Shown piece by piece: positions 23,841 through 31,909 of a DNA stretch of 64,000 nt. Made by a program: the position numbers and the translations under genes. The notes beneath the pieces were generated by a model. It was not told where the DNA came from, ran no database searches, and saw only the letters and a program-made list of their open reading frames with translations. This DNA comes from Cucumibacter marinus DSM 18995 (lineage in GTDB: Bacteria; Pseudomonadota; Alphaproteobacteria; Rhizobiales; Devosiaceae), in assembly GCF_000429865.1 (NCBI RefSeq), contig NZ_KE386980.1, positions 118,890-182,889 on the forward strand, read 5' to 3'. Positions within the stretch are counted from its first letter, which is position 1; each line of letters starts with the position of its first letter.

Positions 23841-25106
23841 ATGACTGACCGGAACAGGGCTGACGACAAGACCATCCTGGTCATCGGCACATACGACACC
23901 AAATCCGAGGAGCTGACCTATCTCGCCTCCCGCATCGAGGCCGAGGGCGGCACGGTGATGGCGATGGATGTGTCGGTGCTCGGCGAACCGGCGAGCCCGG
24001 TCGAGATATCCAAGCACGACGTCGCCGAAGCCGGGGGGTCTTCGATCGAGGCGGCGATTGCGACCGGGCTCGAGAACGAGGCCATGCAGATCATGGCCCG
24101 CGGGGCGTCGGCCATGGCGGCAAAGCTGCATCGCGAAGGCAGGATCCACGGCATGATCGCCCTTGGCGGCACCATGGGCACCGATCTGGCGCTCGATGTC
24201 GCCAACACCCTGCCCATGGGCGTGCCGAAATATGTGGTTTCGACAGTGGCCTTCTCGCCGCTCATTCCGACCGAACGCCTGGCGCCCGATCTGCAGATGA
24301 TCCTGTGGGCCGGTGGGCTCTATGGCCTTAATTCGGTCTGCAAGTCCTCGCTGAGCCAGGCGGCCGGCGCCGTTCTCGGCGCCGCGCGCGCCGTCGAGCC
24401 GCCGCAGCGCGACCGCCCGATCATCGGCATGACCTCGCTGGGCTCATCCTGCCTCAGCTATATGGTCAAGCTGAAACCCGAACTCGAAAAGCGCGGTTTC
24501 GAACTCGCGGTCTTCCATGCCACGGGCATGGGCGGACGGGCCTTTGAGGCGCTGGCCGCAGAGGGTGCCTTTGCCTGTGTCATGGATTTCGCCATGTCCG
24601 AATTCGGCAATCTCATCCACGGCACGGTGGTCAATTCCGGCGAAAGCCGGCTGACCAATGCGGGCCGTGCCGGTGTGCCGCAGATCGTGGCGCCGGGCTG
24701 CGTGGATCTGGCTGACGTTGCCGCGTGGCAGCCGGTGGCCACAAAATGGTCCGATCGCGAAATGTACCCGCATAACCGGCTGCTCGGCTGCATCACCCTG
24801 ACCGGTGAGGAACGCGGGGAAACCGCCCGCCAAATCGCCGACCGCCTGTCGAAAGCCAAGGGCCCGACCTATTTCATCCTGCCCAACAAGGGCGTGGAAG
24901 AATGGGACCGGGAAGGCGGCGAGGCCCACGACCCCGAGGCGCTCGATGCCTTCATGAGCGCCGCCCGCACCAACATCCTGCCCAACGTGCCTTCGGTCGA
25001 GATCGATGCCCATATCAACGACCAGGCCTTTGTCGACAAGGTGCTGGAAATCTTCGATGGCTGGATCGCGGATGGCACGGTGAAAACCGGCAGCCGCGCG
25101 GGGTAG
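23841..25106 (+). CDS. Tm-1-like ATP-binding protein (UPF0261)
   Basis: 421-residue homologue of the N-terminal domain of the tomato Tm-1 virus-resistance protein. The start ILVIGTYDTKSEELTYLAS and the two halves with GGTMGTDLALDVANTLPMG and IGMTSLGSSCLSYMVKL are diagnostic. Bacterial members usually sit beside a TIM-barrel protein (PEP hydrolase-like) in catabolic or transporter operons, and their chemistry is undefined. Here no such partner is seen. It is on the same strand as the TTT operon but 208 bases and a repeat away, so co-regulation is likely rather than proven. Confidence 0.86.
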   Translation: MTDRNRADDKTILVIGTYDTKSEELTYLASRIEAEGGTVMAMDVSVLGEPASPVEISKHDVAEAGGSSIEAAIATGLENEAMQIMARGASAMAAKLHREGRIHGMIALGGTMGTDLALDVANTLPMGVPKYVVSTVAFSPLIPTERLAPDLQMILWAGGLYGLNSVCKSSLSQAAGAVLGAARAVEPPQRDRPIIGMTSLGSSCLSYMVKLKPELEKRGFELAVFHATGMGGRAFEALAAEGAFACVMDFAMSEFGNLIHGTVVNSGESRLTNAGRAGVPQIVAPGCVDLADVAAWQPVATKWSDREMYPHNRLLGCITLTGEERGETARQIADRLSKAKGPTYFILPNKGVEEWDREGGEAHDPEALDAFMSAARTNILPNVPSVEIDAHINDQAFVDKVLEIFDGWIADGTVKTGSRAG

Positions 25107-25140
25107 TTCCAAAAAGAAGGCCCCGGCTCAAGGCCGGGGC
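25107..25140 (-). terminator. Terminator of the hglS-ALDH7 operon
   Basis: Read on the minus strand: GCCCCGGC, five-base loop, GCCGGGGC (stem 25120-25127 with 25133-25140), then CTTCTTTTTGG. The T-run lies on the plus-strand side toward 25107, so it serves minus-strand transcripts ending at 25216. Confidence 0.65.
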
Positions 25141-25203
25141 AGCATGCTTTGTGTGGGCTTGGCGCCCTGAGCCGTCCCGGACTTGATCCGGGACCGGCCT
25201 GAA
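25121..25203. repeat. GC-rich inverted-repeat module
   Basis: CCCCGGCTCAAGGCCGGGGCAG and later GTCCCGGACTTGATCCGGGAC. The same two palindromes recur at 51290-51312 and 51434-51452, so the terminator here has been recruited from, or belongs to, a dispersed repeat. Confidence 0.6.
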
Positions 25204-25215
25204 AGCGGATGACAG

Positions 25216-26742
25216 CTAACCCAGATCGAAGCTGACGCCCTGGGCGAGGGGCAGTTCGGTGGAATAGTTGATGGTGTTGGTCTGGCGCCGCATATAGCCC
25301 TTCCAGGCGTCCGAGCCACTTTCGCGTCCGCCACCGGTCTCTTTTTCGCCGCCGAAGGCACCACCGATCTCGGCACCCGAGGTGCCGATATTCACGTTGG
25401 CGATGCCGCAATCCGAACCGGAATCGGAGGTGAAAAGCTCTGCTTCGCGCATGTTGAGCGTGAAGATCGAGGAGGACAGGCCCGCGCCCACGGCGTTGTG
25501 CATGGCCATGGCATCCTCGAAGTCGCGATACTTCACGACGTAAAGGATTGGCGCGAAGGTCTCCTGCAACATCGGCCCGGCCTGCTCGTCGAGTTCCACG
25601 ATGGCGGGGCGGACATAGTAGCCCTCGCCGCCATTATCGACGTCGACCTGACCGCCGCCGGTGACTTTGGCACCCATTTCGCGGCTGGCCGCGAGTGCCT
25701 TTTCCATGTTCTCGAAGGCATCGCGATCGATCAGCGGCCCGACCAGCGCATCCGAGGTGAGGGGGTTTCCGATCGAAACGCTTTCATAGGCAGCGCGCAG
25801 CTTCGGCAGCAGCGCATCATAAACGTCCTCGTGGACGATCAGCCGGCGCAGCGAGGTGCAGCGCTGACCGCAGGTGCCCATGGCCCCGAAGGCGACAGCG
25901 TTGAGGGTCATGTCGATATCCGCCGAAGGACAGACGATCCCGGCATTGTTGCCGCCCAGTTCGAGGATCGAGCGCGCGAAACGCTGGGCCAGGCGCGGCC
26001 CGACTTCTCGGCCCATGCGCGTGGATCCGGTGGCCGAGACCAGCGCCACATCGGGGCTGTCGACCATGATTTCGCCCACCGCCCGGTCGCCGATCACGAC
26101 GTCGAGCAGACCCTTGGGCACGCCGCCAAAACGCTTGGCCGCCTTCTCGAAAATGGCCTGGCAGGCGAGGGCCGTCAGCGGGGTCTTTTCCGAGGGCTTC
26201 CAGACAACGGCATTGCCGCAAACGATGGCCAGCGCCGTGTTCCAAGACCAGACCGCAACCGGGAAGTTGAACGCGGAGATCACGCCGACAACCCCGAGCG
26301 GGTGCCAGGTTTCCATCATCCGGTGCCCGGGGCGTTCGGTGGCGATCGTCAGCCCGTAAAGCTGGCGCGAGAGGCCGACGGCGAAGTCGCAGATGTCGAT
26401 CATTTCCTGCACTTCACCCAGGCCTTCGGACGGCACCTTGCCGACTTCGATCGAGACGAGGCGGCCCAGATCGTCCTTGGCGGCGCGCAGTTCTTCACCG
26501 AACAGGCGCACCAGTTCGCCGCGCTGGGGGGCGGGCACGTCGCGCCATTCGAGCGAGGCCTTGCGCGCGGCCGTTATGGCTGCCTTGACTTCGGCTTCGC
26601 TGTTGTCGTGTACGCGGGCGATCTCGCTGCCATCGGTCGGGCTGGTGACGGCGCGGTTGCCGCCCTTGATGAGGGCGGCATCGACGCCCAGCCGGCCCAG
26701 AAGCTCGGTGGTGTCGGTGGCGAGGGAAAGGGGCTTGTCCAT
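25216..26742 (-). CDS. amaB: ALDH7-type semialdehyde dehydrogenase, likely L-piperidine-6-carboxylate dehydrogenase
   Basis: Oxidises 2-aminoadipate semialdehyde (in equilibrium with piperidine-6-carboxylate) to 2-aminoadipate. The 508-residue protein has ALDH7 marks: VVGVISAFNFPVAVWSWN, Glu261 in ILELGGNNAGI, Cys295 in CGQRCTSLRR, and the C-terminal GGGRESGSDAWKGYMRRQTNTINYS typical of antiquitin-like enzymes. ATG 26742 is preferred because AGGAG precedes it; ATG 26763, overlapping the hglS stop as ATGA, would add seven residues. Paired with hglS, which acts two steps later, so the pathway role is well supported though the transaminase step is not encoded here. Confidence 0.88.
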   Translation of the reverse strand: MDKPLSLATDTTELLGRLGVDAALIKGGNRAVTSPTDGSEIARVHDNSEAEVKAAITAARKASLEWRDVPAPQRGELVRLFGEELRAAKDDLGRLVSIEVGKVPSEGLGEVQEMIDICDFAVGLSRQLYGLTIATERPGHRMMETWHPLGVVGVISAFNFPVAVWSWNTALAIVCGNAVVWKPSEKTPLTALACQAIFEKAAKRFGGVPKGLLDVVIGDRAVGEIMVDSPDVALVSATGSTRMGREVGPRLAQRFARSILELGGNNAGIVCPSADIDMTLNAVAFGAMGTCGQRCTSLRRLIVHEDVYDALLPKLRAAYESVSIGNPLTSDALVGPLIDRDAFENMEKALAASREMGAKVTGGGQVDVDNGGEGYYVRPAIVELDEQAGPMLQETFAPILYVVKYRDFEDAMAMHNAVGAGLSSSIFTLNMREAELFTSDSGSDCGIANVNIGTSGAEIGGAFGGEKETGGGRESGSDAWKGYMRRQTNTINYSTELPLAQGVSFDLG

Positions 26743-26759
26743 GGGGGTACTCCTGTCGG

Positions 26760-28166
26760 TCATTCGACCCGAACCAGCGGCATCAGCGCCTCGAGGCACT
26801 GGCGGATCGAGTCGGTTTCGATTGCTGCGTAGTGTTCGAATTCATCGGCCACCGGCGCGCCGAGGTCGGCCTCGAACCGGTCACGATTTGGATTGGCGGA
26901 AAAGTCCTGCTTTGAATCATCGCCGAGATTGGATTCGAAAATCCCCGCCGCGCTGACGGGCAGGAAGTCTTCGTAGACGATGGGATCGAAAGTCACGAGC
27001 CCGGCCTCGATAAGGGTTTTGAGGTCGCCTTCTTCCCCGCCGCGATGGGCGGCCTGCTTGCCGGCCTCGGTGAGCGAATAGGCGAAATAGGCAAGACCCT
27101 GCTTGCGCATCTCGGCCCAATCATCGGGAAAGGCCGCAAAGCCCTTGGCGAGGGCATCCATGTATTCGCTGGCATTGGAGCCATCGGCAGCGGGCTTGAT
27201 CCGGTCCCTCACGCCGTTGAGCAGCGTGTCATAAAGCGCCCGGCCCCGCGGGGTCAGCGCCGCGCCGCGCTGTTCGATCTCCCCGAACCGGGCGGTGTGA
27301 TGGCCTGCCTCCCAACCGCCTTCGGGGTTCTGGAACGAAACGTCTTCCTCGAGCGCCTTGAACGAGGTCTGTCGCAACAGGATCGGGCACCGGCGCGCCG
27401 GCGGTCCCTCGACCACCGCCTTGGGGGCGATGCCGCGCTCGGGCATCATGGCCTGCACCCGGTCGATGTCGAGCGTGCGGGGGGTGAGGTGGTTGATATG
27501 CGGCCCGCGGAACGAAACCACGTCGGCGATCAGCCGGTGGGTGTCGTGCAGCGCCCGGTACATCTCCGCATCCACCAGCGCCTTGTCGTGCCAGCGGAAG
27601 GTTTCGAGCACTTCGGCCACGAAGGCGTCGGCATCGGCCTTGTTCAGACCACCATCGGCCTCGGCCCTGTCGAGGAGCGCGCGGGCGCCCGGGGTGACGA
27701 TATCGCGGCTGGACAGCGTCCGGGCGGCCTCGTCGCGCAGCGTCTCGTCTTCGATCAGGTCGAGCCGCAGCAAGGAGGTGAAGACCCGGAAGGGGTTGAT
27801 CTTGAGGGACTTGTCATCGAGCGGGCGGAAGGCCGTCGAATGGACCGGAATGCCGGCAACGGACAAATCGTAATAGGAGACCGGAAACATGCCCATGACC
27901 GCGAAGATGCGCCGCATCAGGCGCAGTTCCTCGGGCGTGCCGACGCGAATGGCGCCATGCCGCTCGTCCGAAATCCTGTCGAGCGAATCCGTCTCGGAAA
28001 GCCGCGCCTTCAGATGCGGGTCCCTGGCGAGGGTTTCGTCATTCACCTCGGCGACGATATCGATCAGCGTGCCGTAGGCCGGCACCTCGTCGCGGTACAT
28101 CGCCGACATCGCCGCAGAGAAGGCGGCGCGGATGGTGTTGGGGGAAACAAAGCCGGATTCGCTCAT
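26760..28166 (-). CDS. hglS: 2-oxoadipate dioxygenase/decarboxylase
   Basis: Fe(II) enzyme of the former DUF1338/YdcJ family that converts 2-oxoadipate to D-2-hydroxyglutarate with O2 and loss of CO2, in lysine catabolism. Metal-ligand candidates are visible at His70 (DERHGAIR, with substrate-binding Arg74), His226 (GPHINHLTPR) and a Glu near 296 (RFGEIEQRG); I recall the Pseudomonas enzyme using His70, His226 and Glu294. 468 residues is the family length. First gene of a two-gene minus-strand operon with the ALDH7 dehydrogenase; divergent from an AraC-type regulator 187 bases away. Confidence 0.9.
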   Translation of the reverse strand: MSESGFVSPNTIRAAFSAAMSAMYRDEVPAYGTLIDIVAEVNDETLARDPHLKARLSETDSLDRISDERHGAIRVGTPEELRLMRRIFAVMGMFPVSYYDLSVAGIPVHSTAFRPLDDKSLKINPFRVFTSLLRLDLIEDETLRDEAARTLSSRDIVTPGARALLDRAEADGGLNKADADAFVAEVLETFRWHDKALVDAEMYRALHDTHRLIADVVSFRGPHINHLTPRTLDIDRVQAMMPERGIAPKAVVEGPPARRCPILLRQTSFKALEEDVSFQNPEGGWEAGHHTARFGEIEQRGAALTPRGRALYDTLLNGVRDRIKPAADGSNASEYMDALAKGFAAFPDDWAEMRKQGLAYFAYSLTEAGKQAAHRGGEEGDLKTLIEAGLVTFDPIVYEDFLPVSAAGIFESNLGDDSKQDFSANPNRDRFEADLGAPVADEFEHYAAIETDSIRQCLEALMPLVRVE

Positions 28167-28353
28167 AATGGGGCCTGCAATGATCGGATTGCGCGGATCA
28201 TAAACCCGCCTCTGATGCGATTCTAACCACGAATTGAGGTGAACTCATGAGGATTGGGAATGAATGAAGCAAGGCGGATGGACGCTTGATCGCGCCGCCA
28301 TGCCCGGTCAACATGGGGCAGGGACCCGTGAATGTTGAGTTGTCCGCATCGAT

Positions 28354-29205
28354 ATGGTTGCGTTTCACTACGAGGAATTCGAGCCGCCCGCCCCGCTGCG
28401 GCCCTTCTTGCGGGCGACGTTCTTTGCCGAAGGGCAAATCCACTATCCCACCGACCGCATCCTGCCCAACGGGCTGGCGGTCGCGATCTTCAATCTCAGC
28501 GCACCGCATCTGGTCGGCAAACGGCCTGACCGCTCTGATTGGGAGAGTTTCGAGCGCGATTGGGTACACGGGGTGCAGACCACCCCGATGTTCAACACCC
28601 CGACCGGGCGCACGCGGGTCGTGGGAATGCTCTTCGATCCCGTCGGCCTCCATGCGCTGACCGGCAAAGACATCACCCACTGGACCGATCTTACAGTTGC
28701 GGCGGCTGATATCCTGCCCCCGGGCTTCATTGAAGGGATGAAGTCCTTGCTGGATTCGCCCGGAGAAACCGCAACCCACCAGGCGCTCCACGATCTGTTT
28801 GCGGCCCATGCCCGGCTTGACCAACCGGGCTGGGTGCTGGATCTCGCCGGCGACTTGCGCGCGAAGAACGGCATGGTTTCGCTCGATGCGGCCTATAAGG
28901 GCATCGGGCACAGCGCCCGGCATCTCAACGCAGTGTTCAAACGCATGAACGGGGTCAGTCCCAAAACCCTGTCCTGCATCTATCGCCTCAACGCGCTTCT
29001 CGGCGAAATCGGCGCAACCGGTGCGGTCAACTGGGCCAAACTGGCGCATGACTATGGCTTTTACGATCAGTCTCACTTCAACCGCGAGTTTCGCCGTTTT
29101 GCGGGCATGACCCCGCGCGCCTATCTCGAAGGGCGGCGGACGGCCTACCCCGAAGCGGGGCCCGGCGAAGGCGTCAGTTTTGCGCCCGAGGGCGAAGTGA
29201 GCTGA
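28354..29205 (+). CDS. AraC-family regulator with DUF6597-like N-terminal domain
   Basis: 283-residue regulator. The N-terminal part (HYEEFEPPAPLRPFLRATFFAEG, IHYPTDRILPNG) is the DUF6597 type often fused to AraC domains. The C-terminal third carries two helix-turn-helices, the second ending in the conserved AHDYGFYDQSHFNREFRRFAGMTPRAY. It is divergent from hglS, so it may control lysine catabolism, but this is inferred from position only. Effector unknown. Confidence 0.83.
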   Translation: MVAFHYEEFEPPAPLRPFLRATFFAEGQIHYPTDRILPNGLAVAIFNLSAPHLVGKRPDRSDWESFERDWVHGVQTTPMFNTPTGRTRVVGMLFDPVGLHALTGKDITHWTDLTVAAADILPPGFIEGMKSLLDSPGETATHQALHDLFAAHARLDQPGWVLDLAGDLRAKNGMVSLDAAYKGIGHSARHLNAVFKRMNGVSPKTLSCIYRLNALLGEIGATGAVNWAKLAHDYGFYDQSHFNREFRRFAGMTPRAYLEGRRTAYPEAGPGEGVSFAPEGEVS

Positions 29206-29270
29206 CCGCGTTAAGCTCCTGGCGGCAACTCCGGGGTAAGAAGGAGCGACAGTCAGCCAGCGGACCCGCC

Positions 29271-29699
29271 ATGAGCCACATCTTCACCGTGACACAACCG
29301 ATCAACGCAGATCCTGCGACCGTATGGCCCTGGCTGTGCGAGCCGGAACGGCTGGCACGCTGGATGCCTGGACTGAGGAACCTGCATTCGCGGTCTGGTG
29401 GCCCCCTGGATGAAAACGGAGAGCTGGTTTACTCAACCCGGCGAGGCGAACATTCTGCCCGGGTCGTGGCTTTCGATCCGGGCCGCTCGATCACCCTGCA
29501 ATCGCACACTGGCAGCTTCTTCGCCGACTATCGCTATTCCGTTTCAGCCACCGCCGCGGGCAGCGAAGTCACCTTGGAAGCCAGCGGCAGGGCGACCGGG
29601 CTTTCCGCGTTGCTGGCACCCTTGCTGAAAGCCCGGATCCGGCAGTCGGACAGCGGTCAGCTGGCCGCTTTGGCGGCGGCGGTCGACGCCGCCGGCTAG
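29271..29699 (+). CDS. SRPBCC (START-like) family protein
   Basis: 142-residue protein with the polyketide cyclase/START-like helix-grip fold pattern: FTVTQPINADPATVWPWLCEPERLARWMPG at the start, a central beta region (GRSITLQSHTGSFFADYRYSVSA) and a C-terminal helix (ALLAPLLKARIRQSDSGQLAALAAAV). Members bind hydrophobic ligands or act in stress responses. It lies 65 bases after the AraC gene on the same strand, so may be in its transcript. No function can be assigned. Confidence 0.72.
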   Translation: MSHIFTVTQPINADPATVWPWLCEPERLARWMPGLRNLHSRSGGPLDENGELVYSTRRGEHSARVVAFDPGRSITLQSHTGSFFADYRYSVSATAAGSEVTLEASGRATGLSALLAPLLKARIRQSDSGQLAALAAAVDAAG

Positions 29700-29803
29700 A
29701 CGAACGCATGTAAGCCGGGAAATACGCGCATTCCCCTTTCGTCAGACCCCTTGGGGACTTATGTTGGGTTTGACCCGGCATGGGGTCGGCACAAGGGGGA
29801 ATC

Positions 29804-30376
29804 ATGGCGATCTTGATTATCGGAGTTGTCCTGTTTTTTGGCGCGCATTCGGTGCGCATGGTGGCGCCCGGTTTTCGCGACGCCCAGATATCGGGCCGGG
29901 GTGAAGCAACCTGGAAAGGGCTTTACGCGCTCGTTTCGCTCATCGGCATCGTGCTGATCGGCTGGGGCTGGGCCATGTGGCGTCCCGATGCGGCTTTTCT
30001 CTACGAACCGCCCGGTTTCATGCGCCACATCACCTCGCTTCTGGTGACCCTGGGCTTCATCGGTATCTTCGCCGCCTATCTGCCGATGAGCCACATCAAG
30101 GCGCGGCTCAAGCACCCCTTCATCATCGGTATCGCCTTGTGGGCGCTCGGCCACGCGCTCGCCAATGGCGACCTCGCATCGCTCGTCCTGTTCGGGGTCT
30201 TCCTGGTCTATTCGGTGATCTACTGGTTCGCCGCGAACGCGCGCCCGGTGACCGAAGAGCCCGAAGCACCTCAAGGCCGCAATGATCTGGGGGCGATCTT
30301 TGCCGGCGTGATTTCCTCGATCATCTTCGTGGTGATGGTGCATGGCCCGCTGATCGGGGTGGCACCCTTCGGCTGA
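29804..30376 (+). CDS. NnrU-family membrane protein
   Basis: 190-residue integral membrane protein, about five hydrophobic segments. It carries the NnrU pattern ILIIGVVLFFGAHSVRMV, with GRGEATWKGLYALVSLIG and HIKARLKHPFIIGIALWALGHALANGD. NnrU is linked to nitric-oxide/nitrite reduction in some Rhizobiales and to carotenoid (15-cis-zeta-carotene) isomerisation in plants; no denitrification gene is visible here, so the physiological role is open. ATG 29804 with AAGGGGGA upstream. Convergent with the DksA-like gene. Confidence 0.83.
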   Translation: MAILIIGVVLFFGAHSVRMVAPGFRDAQISGRGEATWKGLYALVSLIGIVLIGWGWAMWRPDAAFLYEPPGFMRHITSLLVTLGFIGIFAAYLPMSHIKARLKHPFIIGIALWALGHALANGDLASLVLFGVFLVYSVIYWFAANARPVTEEPEAPQGRNDLGAIFAGVISSIIFVVMVHGPLIGVAPFG

Positions 30377-30379
30377 TTG

Positions 30380-30715
30380 CTAGCTGGCGCAGCGGATACA
30401 GAACCGCACCGACGGATCGACATCGAGGCGCTTGAGGGCGATTTCTTCGCCGCAATCCTCGCAAAAGCCGAAATCACCCTCCGCGATGCGCGAAAGCGCC
30501 TGCTCGATCCGCATCAGCTCGGCGCGCCGCTGGCGCTCCTGGGCCTGTGCCATCTGTTGGCCCTGCATGGCGTCCATCCGCGACAGCCGGCCCACCGATT
30601 GCTGATCGAGCGCCACGGCGGCCCGTGAATCGCTTGAGATTTCGCTGAGCGCCATCAACTCGTCGCGGCGCTTCTCGAGCTGTGCCTTATAGCGGGCGAC
30701 ATCCTCGTCCTGCAT
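30380..30715 (-). CDS. DksA/TraR-family C4 zinc-finger protein
   Basis: 111-residue zinc-finger protein of the DksA/TraR superfamily, which bind the RNA polymerase secondary channel. An N-terminal coiled-coil part (ARYKAQLEKRRDELMAL) precedes the C-terminal finger CEDCGEEIALKRLDVDPSVR..CIRC, with four Cys intact. The ATG at 30715 is preferred (GGAG six bases upstream); an in-frame start ten codons earlier lacks a site. It is shorter than classical DksA (about 150), so a secondary copy is likely. Confidence 0.83.
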   Translation of the reverse strand: MQDEDVARYKAQLEKRRDELMALSEISSDSRAAVALDQQSVGRLSRMDAMQGQQMAQAQERQRRAELMRIEQALSRIAEGDFGFCEDCGEEIALKRLDVDPSVRFCIRCAS

Positions 30716-30883
30716 AAGATCTCCGACCGTTAAGCGCCTTGTCACAGGCGCAAAATGCGAAATTGCAAATGGGTCGGCACACCACTATGGTGCACCGCCA
30801 ATTCAACGCATAATCGACCATGCCCGCTCGCGGGCGGCAAAAACAAGAGCCCGGTCGTAAGACAGAGCCCGAGAGCACGCACT

Positions 30884-31879
30884 ATGTCCGAAACCAATAT
30901 CTTCCGTGAAGTCGACGAGGAACTGCGCAGCGAGCGCATGCAGAACCTTTGGCGCCAATACGGAATCTACGTCATCGGCGCCGCTGTGCTGATTGTGCTG
31001 CTTGTCGCGGGCAACGAGGCCTGGCGCTGGTGGCAGCAGAACGAAGCCCAGCGCTCGTCCGCACTGTTCGAGACGGCGCTCGAACGCATCGAGGATGGTG
31101 AGGTCGCCGCCGCTCAGGATGCACTCAACGCCACCGAGGCAGAAGCCGGTGGCCGGTATCCGGACCTGGCCCGCTTCCGTGAAGCGGCACTGCTGGCCGA
31201 ACAGGGCAATACCGAGGAAGCCATCGCCGCCTATGATGCGCTGGCCAACACCCTCGACGATGTGCGTCTGCGCGAACTGGCATCTGTCTACGCCGCCTAT
31301 CTGCTTGCAGACACCGGCGATGCCGGCGCCGTGCAGCAGCGTGTCTCCGGCCTGCTGGCCAACGGGCATTCGCTGAACAGCGTCGCGCACGAAACAATCG
31401 GGCTTGCGCACTATCAGGCCGGCGATGCCAAAGCCGCCCAGACCGAGTTTCAGGCCATCATCGACGATCCGCAGGCCTCGACATCGATTACCTCAAGGGC
31501 CCAGATCTTCCTCGATCAGCTGATCGCCGAAGGCGTCAACGATCCCGAACGCCCGGTGATCGAGGAACCCGCGGAAGAAGAGGCTTCGGTCACCGAGGGT
31601 GCTGCCACTGAAGAAGCGCCCGCCGCACAAGAGCCTGCCACAGAGGACGCCGCCGCGGTCGAGGAACCGGCAGCCGACGCTGCGCCTGCCGAAGACGCTG
31701 CGCCTGCTGAAGAAGCTGCACCTGCCGAGGAAGCTGCACCGGTTGAAGAAGCTGCACCTGCCGAGGAAGCTGCACCGGTTGAAGAACCTGTGGCAGCCGA
31801 CGAGGCGGCGACGACCGGCGAAGATCCTGCGCCTGCCGAAGGCACCGCCACCACCACTGAAGAGCCGGCGGCCCAATAG
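30884..31879 (+). CDS. YfgM-like TPR membrane protein with repetitive acidic tail
   Basis: 331 residues: a short cytoplasmic N terminus (MSETNIFREVDEELRSERMQ), one membrane anchor (about 26-46, GIYVIGAAVLIVLLVAG), a helical periplasmic TPR domain (to about 215), then an unusual 100-residue Pro/Ala/Glu tail built on AAPAEE/AAPVEE units. It corresponds to the YfgM-type inner-membrane chaperone associated with the SecYEG/BAM machinery. Directly followed by der, with no bamB between as in most relatives. The tail contains a perfect 36-bp tandem duplication (31712-31783). ATG 30884 is the natural start. Confidence 0.82.
   Translation: MSETNIFREVDEELRSERMQNLWRQYGIYVIGAAVLIVLLVAGNEAWRWWQQNEAQRSSALFETALERIEDGEVAAAQDALNATEAEAGGRYPDLARFREAALLAEQGNTEEAIAAYDALANTLDDVRLRELASVYAAYLLADTGDAGAVQQRVSGLLANGHSLNSVAHETIGLAHYQAGDAKAAQTEFQAIIDDPQASTSITSRAQIFLDQLIAEGVNDPERPVIEEPAEEEASVTEGAATEEAPAAQEPATEDAAAVEEPAADAAPAEDAAPAEEAAPAEEAAPVEEAAPAEEAAPVEEPVAADEAATTGEDPAPAEGTATTTEEPAAQ
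31712..31783 (+). repeat. Perfect 2 x 36-bp tandem duplication in the TPR protein tail
   Basis: The 36-bp unit at 31712-31747 is repeated exactly at 31748-31783. Each encodes the twelve residues EAAPAEEAAPVE. Identity down to synonymous bases points to a recent slippage event. Confidence 0.85.
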
Positions 31880-31909
31880 GCTGCCAGGCGGAGAAAGGCC
31901 CGTCCGGCC

